NCBI GenBank assembly: GCA_021234155.1
Contig: JAJEKV010000047.1
Span: 6,973,071 to 7,037,070 of the forward strand
Source: Isoetes taiwanensis
Taxonomy: Eukaryota > Streptophyta > Lycopodiopsida > Isoetales > Isoetaceae
DNA length: 64,000 nucleotides
Direction of reading: 5' to 3'
The translations under genes were made by a program, and so were the position numbers. Within the stretch, counting starts at the first letter, position 1; the number at the start of each line of letters is the position of its first letter. The notes under the pieces are model-generated. The model saw only the letters and a list, made by a program, of their open reading frames with translations, did no database searches and was not told the DNA's origin. Of the stretch, positions 11,116 through 23,082 are shown piece after piece.

Positions 11116-14100
11116 CTAGTAAACGTGTGCCCGGCGTTGCCGGGCTAATGTCCTGGCGTGTATTTTACTTGGTCTTTAATATCCATATATATGTGCAACT
11201 TCTCGCTCATAGTTTAAATAATCAAACAGATATTAGTTTAAAAGGGCAAAATAAAAGTGAAAAGATGCAGATGCCTTACAATGTGCCACATCAAGTCATG
11301 AAAGAAAAGTGTTCCACCTGAACAGAATAGAACATAACAGAATTTGTTCCAGATCATGCGCCGTCTCCAAAAAGGAAAGAGCCACAAAGAAAGAAACTTG
11401 ATTAGAATTGTGTTGGGCTCTTGAAGACCTAGATGCATAAAAAATTTTCCACTAACAATCTCAAGCATCTATAACACGTCTAATGCACCCATAATAAGGT
11501 GGGTGCCAACACTTCATGAATATGAAGGTTTCTTATATAAGTTGCGAACCTATTACACATGGTTACATTCATAACTATGAACCATTTGACATGGCAATTT
11601 TCATTATGTGTTGTGTTAACTATAAATGTATTAACTATAAATTTGTGATGCTTCATACTATCCTATTTTCATATGTCACATGATTAACAGATTGTTTCAC
11701 AAAGACAATCCTTCTTCGCATCAATTCATGTTGGCCCAAACCAAAAAAGTTGATGCATGAAGTCTCCCGATAACATATCTATACCATTAAAAGATTGTAC
11801 CTTCAATTGGTTTCACCTACATATGAGAATCATCCGAATGACACCTCTGTACAGGAATCCAGCTGTATAATAAACCTCACAAAAATTTCTTTACTATAAA
11901 TTAAATACTTGTATTTCTTGCAATACATACATAATAATAGACTAATCGTAGTCATACATTGAGAGAATTATTGACAGCATTAGCGTTAGTATACTTCCTT
12001 TTACTTCCCATCTTAAACTTCCTTTTACTTTCCATCTTAAACAGAATTCTATAATTGCATACACTTCTATCTCTAAAGATATGGTAGTTGCATATGTATC
12101 CAAAAGAGATGGGCATATTCCATTTTAAATCTTAAGTCATCCTGCATTGGACGCTTATCAAAAGTACAACAAAGCTAAGGGGTAGGAAACCTGCAGATCT
12201 AAGAGGTAGTTAGATGTCACAAAACAAAATATTCACAGGCTTAGCCGTTTTGATTTCAGATCCAAAAGTTAGCCTTCCACCACACTGGACGGATCCCTGC
12301 AACCAACATTGACCATCATCTAAATAAATTTTGTTAGAGCTTATGGATGCATCAGCTAAAAAATGATTTGCCGGGTGGATTCAAGATGATAAATGTGAAT
12401 AGCTTTCTTAGACAGAAACAATGGCAAGGTGCCAAACATTTTCTCCTTGAATGCATTATCATTTGTGCCATTGCATTTAATATTGTTAGATGTTTCCTGT
12501 TGTAACAGATCAGGAAGCTAATAAACTCGGAGATGGACGGTAACGTTGTATATGCCTCCATAAAGAGAAAACATAAAATTAAAAAGAGGATAGTTTTTAC
12601 ATCTTGAATTGCGGTGAACAAAAATGAAAATAGAGCTGCCATGGCCACCAGTTAGTTCCAGACAATGAGTTAGACAATCAAATGACCATTGTCATGCTAT
12701 ATCTTGTTTTGAAATAGGCTGATGCCTTGGCATCCTTGTAGTTCATCTAAGACCCATTTTTAGTTCTCTGTATACCTTTAATCCTGGCTATATGATAAGA
12801 GTCCTTCTACCAACGTTGAATGTAATACTTAAACTTGCCACAACCAATCAAAATGCTAACAGAGCTTAATCTGGGTACTTACTTGTGCTGGGCTGCCATT
12901 TCTAATTAATCATATTTGGCGTGCGGTCGGTCTCTATACTTTGTACTCCAACCCGTGCATAAGCGAGCAAGATATATTGCATCAAGAACATTTTCTTTTC
13001 ACCTTGATTTATGTGAATCCAATTTGCTTGCTCTGTTGCGGTTGCAGTTGCTATTTGTGAAGAAGATTTGCGCAAGTCTAGGCCCTTAAGTCCTGCAAGT
13101 TTCTGACTTTATTCTTCATCTCCTTCATAAAAAGCAATGTTAGCAATGGTGCAATGCAACAAAAGATGGAGCAGAGAGAGAAGATTTACTTTCGTTGCTG
13201 CTCGTGCTGCGTTATGAAGAAGATTTGTTTCCCAACACCAAGCTTCTAAGTCCTGCCGAAGCAGAGGAGCAGAATGTGTGTCCCTTGGGCGGAGGAACAG
13301 AAGAGATGGGTACCCAATGGGAAAAGGAAAATGGCCTTGAGCTCTCATTAAATGGGTCCGGCTTAAGCTAAATCTGGAATGCAATTGTCTCGGATCTTTT
13401 TCCTATAATACAGGAGAAATTCAACCAGAAATCAACGTACCTTCTGATTTTGCACACTCTGTATGCCCTCGTAGTTCCAGCCTCCAAGTAAAAGTTCCAG
13501 CTCCAAGCTGCAAGTGAAAGCTCCAACCCCTATAATTCAAGCACCACCGATTTACCCTAATGATGGAAAGCGAAGGAGATCCGCCGTCATATCCATAGCG
13601 GTAGCCTTCATGTGCTCCTAGGTTCAGCCATAGCTGCTCTGAAGCTCCACTGCAATAAACCTTAAACGATAAATGTCATACTGCCGGAAATGACTGCTTA
13701 CAGAAATTTAGAACTTACAAAGATTTCAGTGCATACATGTGGTTGCAGAACATTTCATTGCCCGAACAACGACCTGCATAAAATCTATAATTCAATTGCC
13801 CACTTTTGAAACTGTACAACAGTTTGAAGCGAAGAAGAGAAAGACCCACGGATCTCCACTTACAAAATAAATGCCTCAAATAGATTCTCCTAAACTGGCA
13901 TAGTTTATGTATAGCTATTCGCCAAGCCATGAGAAGATGCAAATCCTGAGCCTTTTCTTCTTTTACCGCAGTTTCTCTCTTCATCTCACGAATAATATTT
14001 CTACAAACCAAATGATCGCTCATCAAAAGCCCTCACGCATTTCAATCAAACCAAGAACCCTAATAGTAATGCTCACCACGAAAAAAAAAAAAGTAATGGC

Positions 14101-14588
14101 GGGAGGCTTTGAAGCGAAATGAGTAACGGAGTAAAAATTTGCAAAAAGCGTACATGTGCGTGGGTTTTGAACAGAAAAAGAACAAAAATAATAATCTGCT
14201 CTAAGCCCCTGCTCTAAGCCCTTGCACTAAGCTGCCTCTAACTAATTCATTCCTAAACATCGAGAAAATGAAGATTGAGGACGATGTACCTGGTTTCCGA
14301 TGCCGCTGGTGCTTCTTGAGGTGGATCGATGTAGGATCCCAACGTTAGCTATTTTCCTAAACTGGTATATGGCCGGAACTCCTCTCAGAGAAATAATGAG
14401 CAATGAAAACGGCCAGTGAAGAAAGAAATGAGCGAGAAAAACGGTCGTGGAGAAAAAAACGTTGTGTTGCGCAAAACTTTTCCCCATTCCAAAATCACGC
14501 TTTTGGCCGGAAAATGGAGTGTTACCGGCGTTACCGGCGGCCGGAAAAAAGAGGACACCCACCTCCAAAAACTTTTTAAATAAGTAGA
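11116..14588 (-). mobile_element. Non-autonomous Helitron H2
   Basis: Minus-strand element of 3473 bp. It starts TCTACTTATTTAAAAAG at 14588 and ends with hairpin (11145 to 11129) and CTAG at 11119-11116, abutting H3 without any gap. It is nearly identical to H1 over its whole length apart from small patches. Minus-strand donor-like sites occur near 14290 (AACCAG followed by GTACATCG), 13440 (AGAAG followed by GTACGTTG) and 12880 (CACAA followed by GTAAGTAC), suggesting multi-exon captured sequence. Short open frames conserved with H1 (for example minus-strand 13109-13384) are not recognised. No Rep/helicase is seen. Confidence 0.87.
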
Positions 14589-17500
14589 CTAGTAAACGTG
14601 TGCCCGGCGTTGCCGGGCTAATGTCCTGGCGTGTATTTTACTTGGTCTTTAATATCCATATATATGTGCAACTTCTCGCTCATAGTTTAAATAATCAAAC
14701 AGATATTAGTTTAAAAGGGCAAAATAAAAGTGAAAAGATGCAGATGCCTTACAATGTGCCACATCAAGTCATGAAAGAAAAGTGTTCCACCTGAACAGAA
14801 TAGAACATAACAGAATTTGTTCCAGATCATGCGCCGTCTCCAAAAAGGAAAGAGCCACAAAGAAAGAAACTTGATTAGAATTGTGTTGGGCTCTTGAAGA
14901 CTGTCGTGCATAAAAAATTTTCCACTAACAATCTCTGCGCATCTATAACACGTCTAATGCACCCATAATAAGGTGGGTGCCAACACTTCATGAATATGAA
15001 GGTTTCTTATATAAGTTGCGAACCTATTACACATGGTTACATTCATAACTATGAACCATTTGACATGGCAATTTTCATTATGTGTTGTGTTAACTATAAA
15101 TGTATTAACTATAAATTTGTGATGCTTCATACTATCCTATTTTCATATGTCACATGATTAACAGATTGTTTCACAAAGACAATCCTTCTTCGCATCAATT
15201 CATGTTGGCCCAAACCAAAAAAGTTGATGCATGAAGTCTCCCGATAACATATCTATACCATTAAAAGATTGTACCTTCAATTGGTTTCACCTACATATGA
15301 GAATCATCCGAATGACACCTCTGTACAGGAATCCAGCTGTATAATAAACCTCACAAAAATTTCTTTACTATAAATTAAATACTTGTATTTCTTGCAATAC
15401 ATACATAATAATAGACTAATCGTAGTCATACATTGAGAGAATTATTGACAGCATTAGCGTTAGTATACTTCCTTTTACTTCCCATCTTAAACTTCCTTTT
15501 ACTTTCCATCTTAAACAGAATTCTATAATTGCATACACTTCTATCTCTAAAGATATGGTAGTTGCATATGTATCCAAAAGAGATGGGCATATTCCATTTT
15601 AAATCTTAAGTCATCCTGCATTGGACGCTTATCAAAAGTACAACAAAGCTAAGGGGTAGGAAACCTGCAGATCTAAGAGGTAGTTAGATGTCACAAAACA
15701 AAATATTCACAGGCTTAGCCGTTTCAGATTTCTGTATCCAAAAGTTAGCCTTCCACCACACTGGACGGATCCCTGCAACCAACATTGACCATCATCTAAA
15801 TAAATTTTGTTAGAGCTTATGGATGCATCAGCTAAAAAAATGATTTTTGCGGGTGGATTCAAGATGATAAATGTGAATAGCTTTCTTAGACAGAAACAAT
15901 GGCAAGGTGCCAAACATTTTCTCCTTGAATGCATTATCATTTGTGCCATTGCATTTAATATTGTTAGATGTTTCCTGTTGTAACAGATCAGGAAGCTAAT
16001 AAACTCGGAGATGGACGGTAACGTTGTATATGCCTCCATAAAGAGAAAACATAAAATTAAAAAGAGGATAGTTTTTACATCTTGAATTGCGGTGAACAAA
16101 AATGAAAATAGAGCTGCCATGGCCACCAGTTAGTTCCAGACAATGAGTTAGACAATCAAATGACCATTGTCATGCTATATCTTGTTTTGAAATAGGTTGA
16201 TGCCTTGGCATCCTTGTAGTTCATCTAAGACCCATTTTTAGTTCTCTGTATACCTTTAATCCTGGCTATATGATAAGAGTCCTTCTACCAACGTTGAATG
16301 TAATACTTAAACTTGCCACAACCAATCAAAATGCTAACAGAGCTTAATCTGGGTACTTACTTGTGCTGGGCTGCCATTTCTAATTAATCATATTTGGCGT
16401 TCTGGTCAGTCTCTATACTTTGTACTCCAACCACGTGCATAAGCAGAGCAAGATATATTGCATCAAGAACATTTTCTTTTCACCTTGATTTATGTGAATC
16501 CAATTTGCTTGCTCTGTTGCGGTTGCAGTTGCTATTTGTGAAGAAGATTTGCGCAAGTCTAGGCCCTTAAGTCCTGCAAGTTTCTGACTTTATTCTTCAT
16601 CTCCTTCATAAAAAGCAATGTTAGCAATGGTGCAATGCAACAAAAGATGGAGCAGAGAGAGAAGATTTACTTTCGTTGCTGCTCGTGCTGCGTTATGAAG
16701 AAGATTTGTTTCCCAACACCAAGCTTCTAAGTCCTGCCGAAGCAGAGGAGCAGAATGTGTGTCCCTTGGGCGGAGGAACAGAAGAGATGGGTACCCAATG
16801 GGAAAAGGAAAATGGCCTTGAGCTCTCATTAAATGGGTCCGGCTTAAGCTAAATCTGGAATGCAATTGTCTCGGATCTTTTTCCTATAATACGGGGAGAA
16901 ATTCAACCAGAAATCAACGTACCTTCTGATTTTGCACACTCTGTATGCCCTCGTAGTTCCAGCCTCCAAGTAAAAGTTCCAGCTCCAAGCTGCAAGTGAA
17001 AGCTCCAACCCCTATAATTCAAGCACCACCGATTTACCCTAATGATGGAAAGCGAAGGAGATCCGCCGTCATATCCATAGCGGTAGCCTTCATGTGCTCC
17101 TAGGTTCAGCCATAGCTGCTCTGAAGCTCCACTGCAATAAACCTTAAACGATAAATGTCATACTGCCGGAAATGACTGCTTACAGAAATTTAGAACTTAC
17201 AAAGATTTCAGTGCATACATGTGGTTGCAGAACATTTCATTGCCCGAACAACGACCTGCATAAAATCTATAATTCAATTGCCCACTTTTGAAACTGTACA
17301 ACAGTTTGAACGGAAGAAGAGAAAGACCCACGGATCTCCACTTACAAAATAAATGCCTCAAATAGATTCTCCTAAACTGGCATAGTTTATGTATAGCTAT
17401 TCGCCAAGCCATGAGAAGATGCAAATCCTGAGCCTTTTCTTCTTTTACCGCAGTTTCTCTCTTCATCTCACGAATAATATTTCTACAAACCAAATGATCG

Positions 17501-18069
17501 CTCATCAAAAGCCTCTGCCGCATTTCAATCAAACCAAGAACCCTAATAGTAATGCTCACCACAGAAAAAAAAAGTAATGGCAGGAGGCTTGAACGAAATG
17601 AGTAACGGAGTAAAAATTTGCCAAAAACTGTACATGTGCAGTAGGGTTTGAACAGAAAAAGAACAAAAATAATAATCTGCTCTAAGCCCCTGCTCTAAGC
17701 CCTTGCACTAAGCTGCCTCTAACTAATTCATTCCTAAACATCAAGAAAATGAAGATTGAGGACGATGTACCTGGTTTCCGATGCCGCTGGTGCTTCTTGA
17801 GGTGGATCGATGTAGGATCCCAACGTTAGCTATTTTCCTAAACTGGTATATGGCCGGAACTCCTCTCAGAGAAATAATGAGCAATGAAAACGGCCAGTGA
17901 AGAAAGAAATGAGCGAGAAAAACGGTCGTGGAGAAAAAAACGTTGTGTTGCGCAAAACTTTTCCCCATTCCAAAATCACGCTTTTGGCCGGAAAATGGAG
18001 TGTTACCGGCGTTACCGGCGGCCGGAAAAAAGAGGACACCCACCTCCAAAAACTTTTTAAATAAGTAGA
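14589..18069 (-). mobile_element. Non-autonomous Helitron H1 (5'-most of the array)
   Basis: Minus-strand element of 3481 bp. The 5' TC end is at 18069, preceded on that strand by host A (18070). The 3' end has hairpin (14618 to 14602) and CTAG at 14592-14589, followed immediately by the TC start of H2. It has the same interior as H2, including an open frame at 17197-17562 that is longer than its H2 counterpart because of small indels. It lies about 550 bp downstream of the lipase stop codon. Confidence 0.88.
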
Positions 18070-18616
18070 TATGCAGTCACTCTCTTCTGCCGAAGAAATG
18101 TGCATAATGTGTTGAGAGGCATCAGCTGTCTCTACAACGTACATGTAATTAATGGGACTAACGGCATAAAACCAACACTATGATCTCGCACTACTATCAT
18201 TTTGGACAACACCTGCAACGCTGGGAGCGGAGTTGAGTCAGTTTCTCCTCGGTTTGTCTTTTGCAGATAGTTTTCACATGCACTTACTAGCTGTAGAAGG
18301 AACTGTGTTGAAATGCAATTAAAGCCATATTAACATTGTGATAAAAGCGAAAGCGTAGATCTTTAGTGACATGCAGCAAGTTGGAGCTCTCTGGGATAGG
18401 TATTGAGAGTATGAGCAGGTAACGTTCCAAGTCACTAAGTAGATCATGACTAAAATGTGAGTAAAAAGATGAAGAGACAAACATAACTGACATAGATCAA
18501 AATTTGCAACAACCTGGATCCGAAGTAAAAGGCAAGAAACAGAACAATCTCGTCTATATATAATATTTGAATTGATAATGACATTGATGATTATTGATCT
18601 ACAAAATAACTTTAAG
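18070..18616. other. 3' flank of the GDSL lipase gene
   Basis: No gene is seen. It holds the presumed 3' untranslated region and terminator of the minus-strand lipase and the host side of the Helitron array. Confidence 0.5.
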
Positions 18617-20098
18617 CTAGAGTTGCTTCTCTGTAAGCATTTGCCTGACATTTATCGGGTAGCTTTCGGTCTTATTTCCTGTCCACAATTTCTTAGTGAT
18701 GATAGAATATGTCCGAGAAGTAGGATGGAACTCATCCCAAAACACATATTCAGAAGCACGCTGGCAAACGGGCACATAAGGCAAACAAGGCACAGCCCCT
18801 TTGTAGCTCCCTAGACCACAGCACGCAGTATCAGCATGTTGATACCCTGCACAAAACAAACATCAAACATTTTCAGCAACATTTTACTAACTGGAAAACC
18901 TAACTTTTCTTAAGATTACCAAACTGGAAAACCTAAAAGAAACTTTTCTCAAGATTTACAAGCTAAAGTAGGAAAAAGTCTTAGGATGAAATATGACGTT
19001 ACCATAGTGCTTGTAATTTCTAGTCACATCTTGGAGCACATCATAAAGATTGTTATAAATGAGAGTGACTCCAGGCAAAGTTTTTCTGAGTTCTGTGAGC
19101 TTTTTGAAGAGCCTAGTGTTATAACTCTCTGCCATGGAATTCAAGAATAAGGCACCACTCATTGTTCTAGTGGCAAATCTAGATAACTGAGATGGAACTG
19201 ATCCCAAAGGAGATAAAGATGCTACTACAATTCTCCTTGCACCCAGATTATACAGCAACTTCAGCTGTTCTCCAAATTGTGAAACCACCATATCTAAAAA
19301 TGCATCACGAGGAAATGACATTAGGAGGCGAGATCCAGGCAGCAAATAGTTATTCACTATATCGTTGCTCCCTGTGGAAACATAATATAGAGACTCTGTC
19401 ATAATCTTAGATGCATTCTCTTGCCCAAAATCAGCAGCCAACTTAGATTTCACATTTTCCAGATATTCAAGTTGCTTGTAGGTTGTGATCCGCTGGCCCT
19501 GCAATATAAAGGAAGAGTTATTACAAACAGAACCTTTTGATTTAATATATCCTAAAAAATGAATAAATTAGAAGCAAATCCGATGCTTCAAAAGAAAAAG
19601 AAAGTGAAACAAATTAAGTAAGAAGGAGATACTCACAAAGACACTGCCACTAGAGTTTAAAACTCCAGATCCAGCCGATGCAAAATTTACACCCTTGTGG
19701 TAGTTATTTTCCTTAATGGCGATCATATAAGGAGGAGTGAGGGGCAATCCTAGAAGATCAGCTGCAGAACACAAGCCAATATCAGAAATAACAATCTTAT
19801 AAAATGGCAATCTGAAGGAACTCCATCAAACGCAGAAAATTCGAGAGGAAGGGTTAAATCAAATACCTAGATAATCAACGCTCAATCTCCCATTTGTGAA
19901 ACGACCAGTAGGGCCTTTGGTATCAAAATCTCTGCCGTAAGGAAGAAAAGTGGCCTGGGCAAGGGTCCAAAGGACATTATTGTTGCCACTATCCACGGTA
20001 GAATCGCCAAGGATGAAGAGGGCAGGAACCAAAGACTGATTTTGTGCTGCAGCGGCAAGACCCATTAAGGAAAAAAGGAAGAAGAGAGTGGAGGCCAT
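18617..20098 (-). CDS. GDSL-type esterase/lipase, four exons, complete
   Basis: Four exons (20098-19867, 19761-19637, 19498-19003, 18846-18617) with GT-AG borders give 1083 nt, 360 aa plus stop, the usual length for plant GDSL lipases. Residues 1-19 form a hydrophobic signal peptide, so the enzyme is probably secreted. Block I is ILGDSTVDSGNNN with the nucleophile Ser33. Block II is NFASAGSG (Gly108). Block III is GSND (Asn164). The catalytic Asp322 and His325 lie in FWDEFHPT. A CCG...C...C cysteine pattern typical of the plant family precedes block V. The enzyme should hydrolyse ester bonds of lipid or acyl substrates in the wall or apoplast; the true substrate cannot be read from the sequence. 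The start was chosen because it gives the signal peptide directly before block I. No frame damage is present. Confidence 0.95.
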
Positions 20099-23040
20099 GG
20101 CTATGGCTAAGTACGGTGGCTGGCGATGGCAGAATAGAAGGATGGATTGAAATTATAAATAAGGTGGCCATGGTGGGAAGCATGGCGGTGAAGAGTGAAG
20201 AATGGCGTGATTTTCGGCCCTTTAATCTAGGTTTAACGTGTTTGTGTTAAAGTGTTTCCTATTTGATGATTTGAAGACTCGTCATCATTCAAGTTTGGTT
20301 GAAGCCCGTTTTCATTTAAAGATCATTGAACCATCCATAAGTATGAACTAGCAACTCTGGCTTGCATTATATGCCATGCAGAGCAATAGCCATAAGGCAG
20401 AGTTTCTTCTTCTTCTTCTTTTTTTAAATATATGCTGTTTGTTGCTTATGTGGATAACTGCACAGCCTAAGTAAATAAATGCATAGCTTATGTATTGCTC
20501 ATATTGTATGGCAAGCACAAAAGCCTAGGATGGCTTTGGCCCTAATGGTGATGGCGCTCTGTAGCCGCTGGCGCTCAGTGTGATTCTATTATGACAAAAG
20601 CAAGAAAGGAGGAATAACAAAGCAACAGACTAAAAGTTCGCAGTTCGTCAGTCCTGTGCAAAAGCCTGATGTCGGATTTGTGCTGGAAAAGATGTCCGAT
20701 GCCATCTTAAAGGAAGCATGCAAAAGAAGCCCCTACAAGGCCCTGCATTGGATTATTGGAGTCGAGGCCGTTGCATTAGGACGCAAACAGAGCAGGGAAG
20801 GGCTTCTACGCGCCATCGCTCTTTCTGCTCAAGAAAAGCCCTTTCCATATTTTTCTTTATGTTTTCTAATGTTTGCTTGCTGTTGTATCGTTAGCAGAGT
20901 TTCTTGATGTTCAGCAAAGTCAGCAGAGTTCAGCTTTTGCAAAGTTTCTTGAGTAGGTGCTGAGCAAGTCGTTTTGCAGCCATGCTTTCTTTTCTTGCTC
21001 TTGTACGCTTTCTTGGATTTTGAATTGTAACAGAGTTTTGATCTGTAGAGCGGCACCTATGGTGTTGAGCAGGTCGATTTGCAGCTGCTTGTAGTTCTTG
21101 ATCACAGAGCTTGTAGTTCTTGCAATATTGATGGTCTAAGGCCTACATTTCCAGGTTGCAACTGATTTAGTCTGCTCTAGAGAACCTTGTTGCCCTCGAT
21201 GCTCTTGGATTTTGTGGGTTCAATTCCCATAGTACATTGAGTAACTGGCTATAACCTGTAACTTTTGTTGAGCACGGAATTTGCTTCCTTCTTTCCATTC
21301 CAGATTGTAGGGAGATGCCACATGGCGGCATGTGGTTAAGTCTCACACGAAATTTGCGACCCATCTTCTGTGTTGTACTATTCCCATGCACTTTAGAAAA
21401 AGCAAGGGTGGCAAGACCCTGCGCAGAAACCAAACTAGGATATAGACATCTAAACATCAACACAAAAGAATTCCATCTAAAACTTAAAGCATATGCTTTC
21501 CTCTTTGACCTCGCATATTGCTTATAGATAATACGAATAAACTTAGTCAAAAAATCTACCATCGGGCTACAAGAAGTCAGTGCAATACTCAAGACCCAGT
21601 ATTGTCTATCAAGGGGGGCAGTGTGTGCGAAGCTTCTGAGTAGTTGAACCATTACAACTTGAACAATATAATAGTTATTGCTATGATGGTAACAAACATC
21701 CAGTTGTCTATGTGCCTGAATATATTTAGCTTCTCCATTTCTCGGGAATTAAACTCATTGAAAATTTGAAATATGAAGATAAAAGACATGGTTATTGTTA
21801 TCTGAAATATGCATGATTCAATTGAGACAACAGGAGACATTTTATACCTGGCAAAGGACAAAGGTATTGAATATCATTGTTCTTAGCATTCCTACCTATG
21901 ATATGAACTATTTTAACTGCTTTGTGTGGTAGCGAGGTAAGGACAAGGAGCTGGTAAGTTGTCTGTGCATAGATATTGCGCTACATCACCCTACTGATGA
22001 AGACCTCCTTTTTCCCAACATGCACTCTTTTCATCAAATCATCATTTAGTAGACAAAAACTATATCCTCATGTCCAATGCAAACCAATGTCACCATCAGG
22101 CTTTTTGCCGTAGGCGGCCCGGATGAGCCTATGTTATGGTTGCATTGCAATGGCAGAGGCCATGGATGCTATGGAGTTGCATGCAAGTACAAAGTTGAAA
22201 GAACGATCTCATATATGATGGAAAGCCATAGCCAGATCGTATCCTTGCCCTACCTCATGCCAAAATGCGCAGTAGCAATATGCCATAGCTGGCTCCTTTG
22301 CATTTAGACTTGGAAAAACTAGATTCAGCAATTGTGAGCAATCCATACCTCATAAGCAACCATTAAGCTTGATCCTTAAGAAAACGGCCAAACAATCTTA
22401 TAATTGCAATCGGAATAGATAGTTGCAGTCGACAACGGCAAGTTGTGTCGTTATTTAAGAAAAAGTCCAAGCTGTGTAAAAACCATTTGCAAATGTAATG
22501 ATACAATGGCCTAAACAAGGTATTATAAATTCCTAAATCATGCTTAAATATTTTTATATAAACAGTATTGCCATAGCACCATAGATAACCTTTACTATCT
22601 CTATAATGAACCTTCTCTATAATGACCCTTCTCCATCTTCTATAATGTCGCCGCAATAAATTTATTATTGTAATAAATTTATATGTATGCCTCCCTATGG
22701 GCATAGTTCAAGAATATAAACGATGCCGAAAAAGTGCAAATATGCCCACCACATAAAAACATGCAAGCAACGCACCCTTTGCATGTAGCCTAGCTTTTTA
22801 TTTAAAGATTCTTTCTGGCTCTCGCTTACCATTTTATTTCATTTTCTTTCTTCCTTCCCATGCTCTTAGCTATGGTGCTGGCACGTTCTATCTCCATTTC
22901 TATGCTTTTTTTTTGCTCCTTCTCAAAGCACTCAGCTCAAGGTATTCTTCATTTGAATTATCTTGCTTTTTGATGAAAAAAGCAATTTTGTTTTCTTCTA
23001 TCTTATATAGTCTTTTGAATGAAGTATATTAAGTTTGTAG

Positions 23041-23046
<6 letters not shown>
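20099..23046. other. Lipase upstream region and intergenic DNA, no recognised gene
   Basis: The stretch next to 20099 should contain the lipase promoter; I see no unambiguous TATA box. Near 20410 there is a short (ttc)n run. The rest contains only chance-like open frames. A T-arm-like GGGTTCAATTCCC occurs at 21218, but no tRNA can be folded around it. Confidence 0.45.

Positions 23047-23082
<36 letters not shown>

Noticed and set aside
13109-13384. 91-codon frame conserved in H1 and H2 as a Helitron gene
   Set aside because: Identity simply reflects the recent copying of the whole element; no Rep/helicase motifs or known domain.
21180-21250. T-arm-like GGGTTCAATTCCC suggesting a tRNA gene or SINE
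   Set aside because: No acceptor stem, D-arm or anticodon arm can be arranged around it, and no tail typical of a SINE follows.
21167-21652. 161-codon minus-strand open frame
   Set aside because: No family resemblance, low-complexity or repeat support, or splice context; likely chance or old repeat debris.
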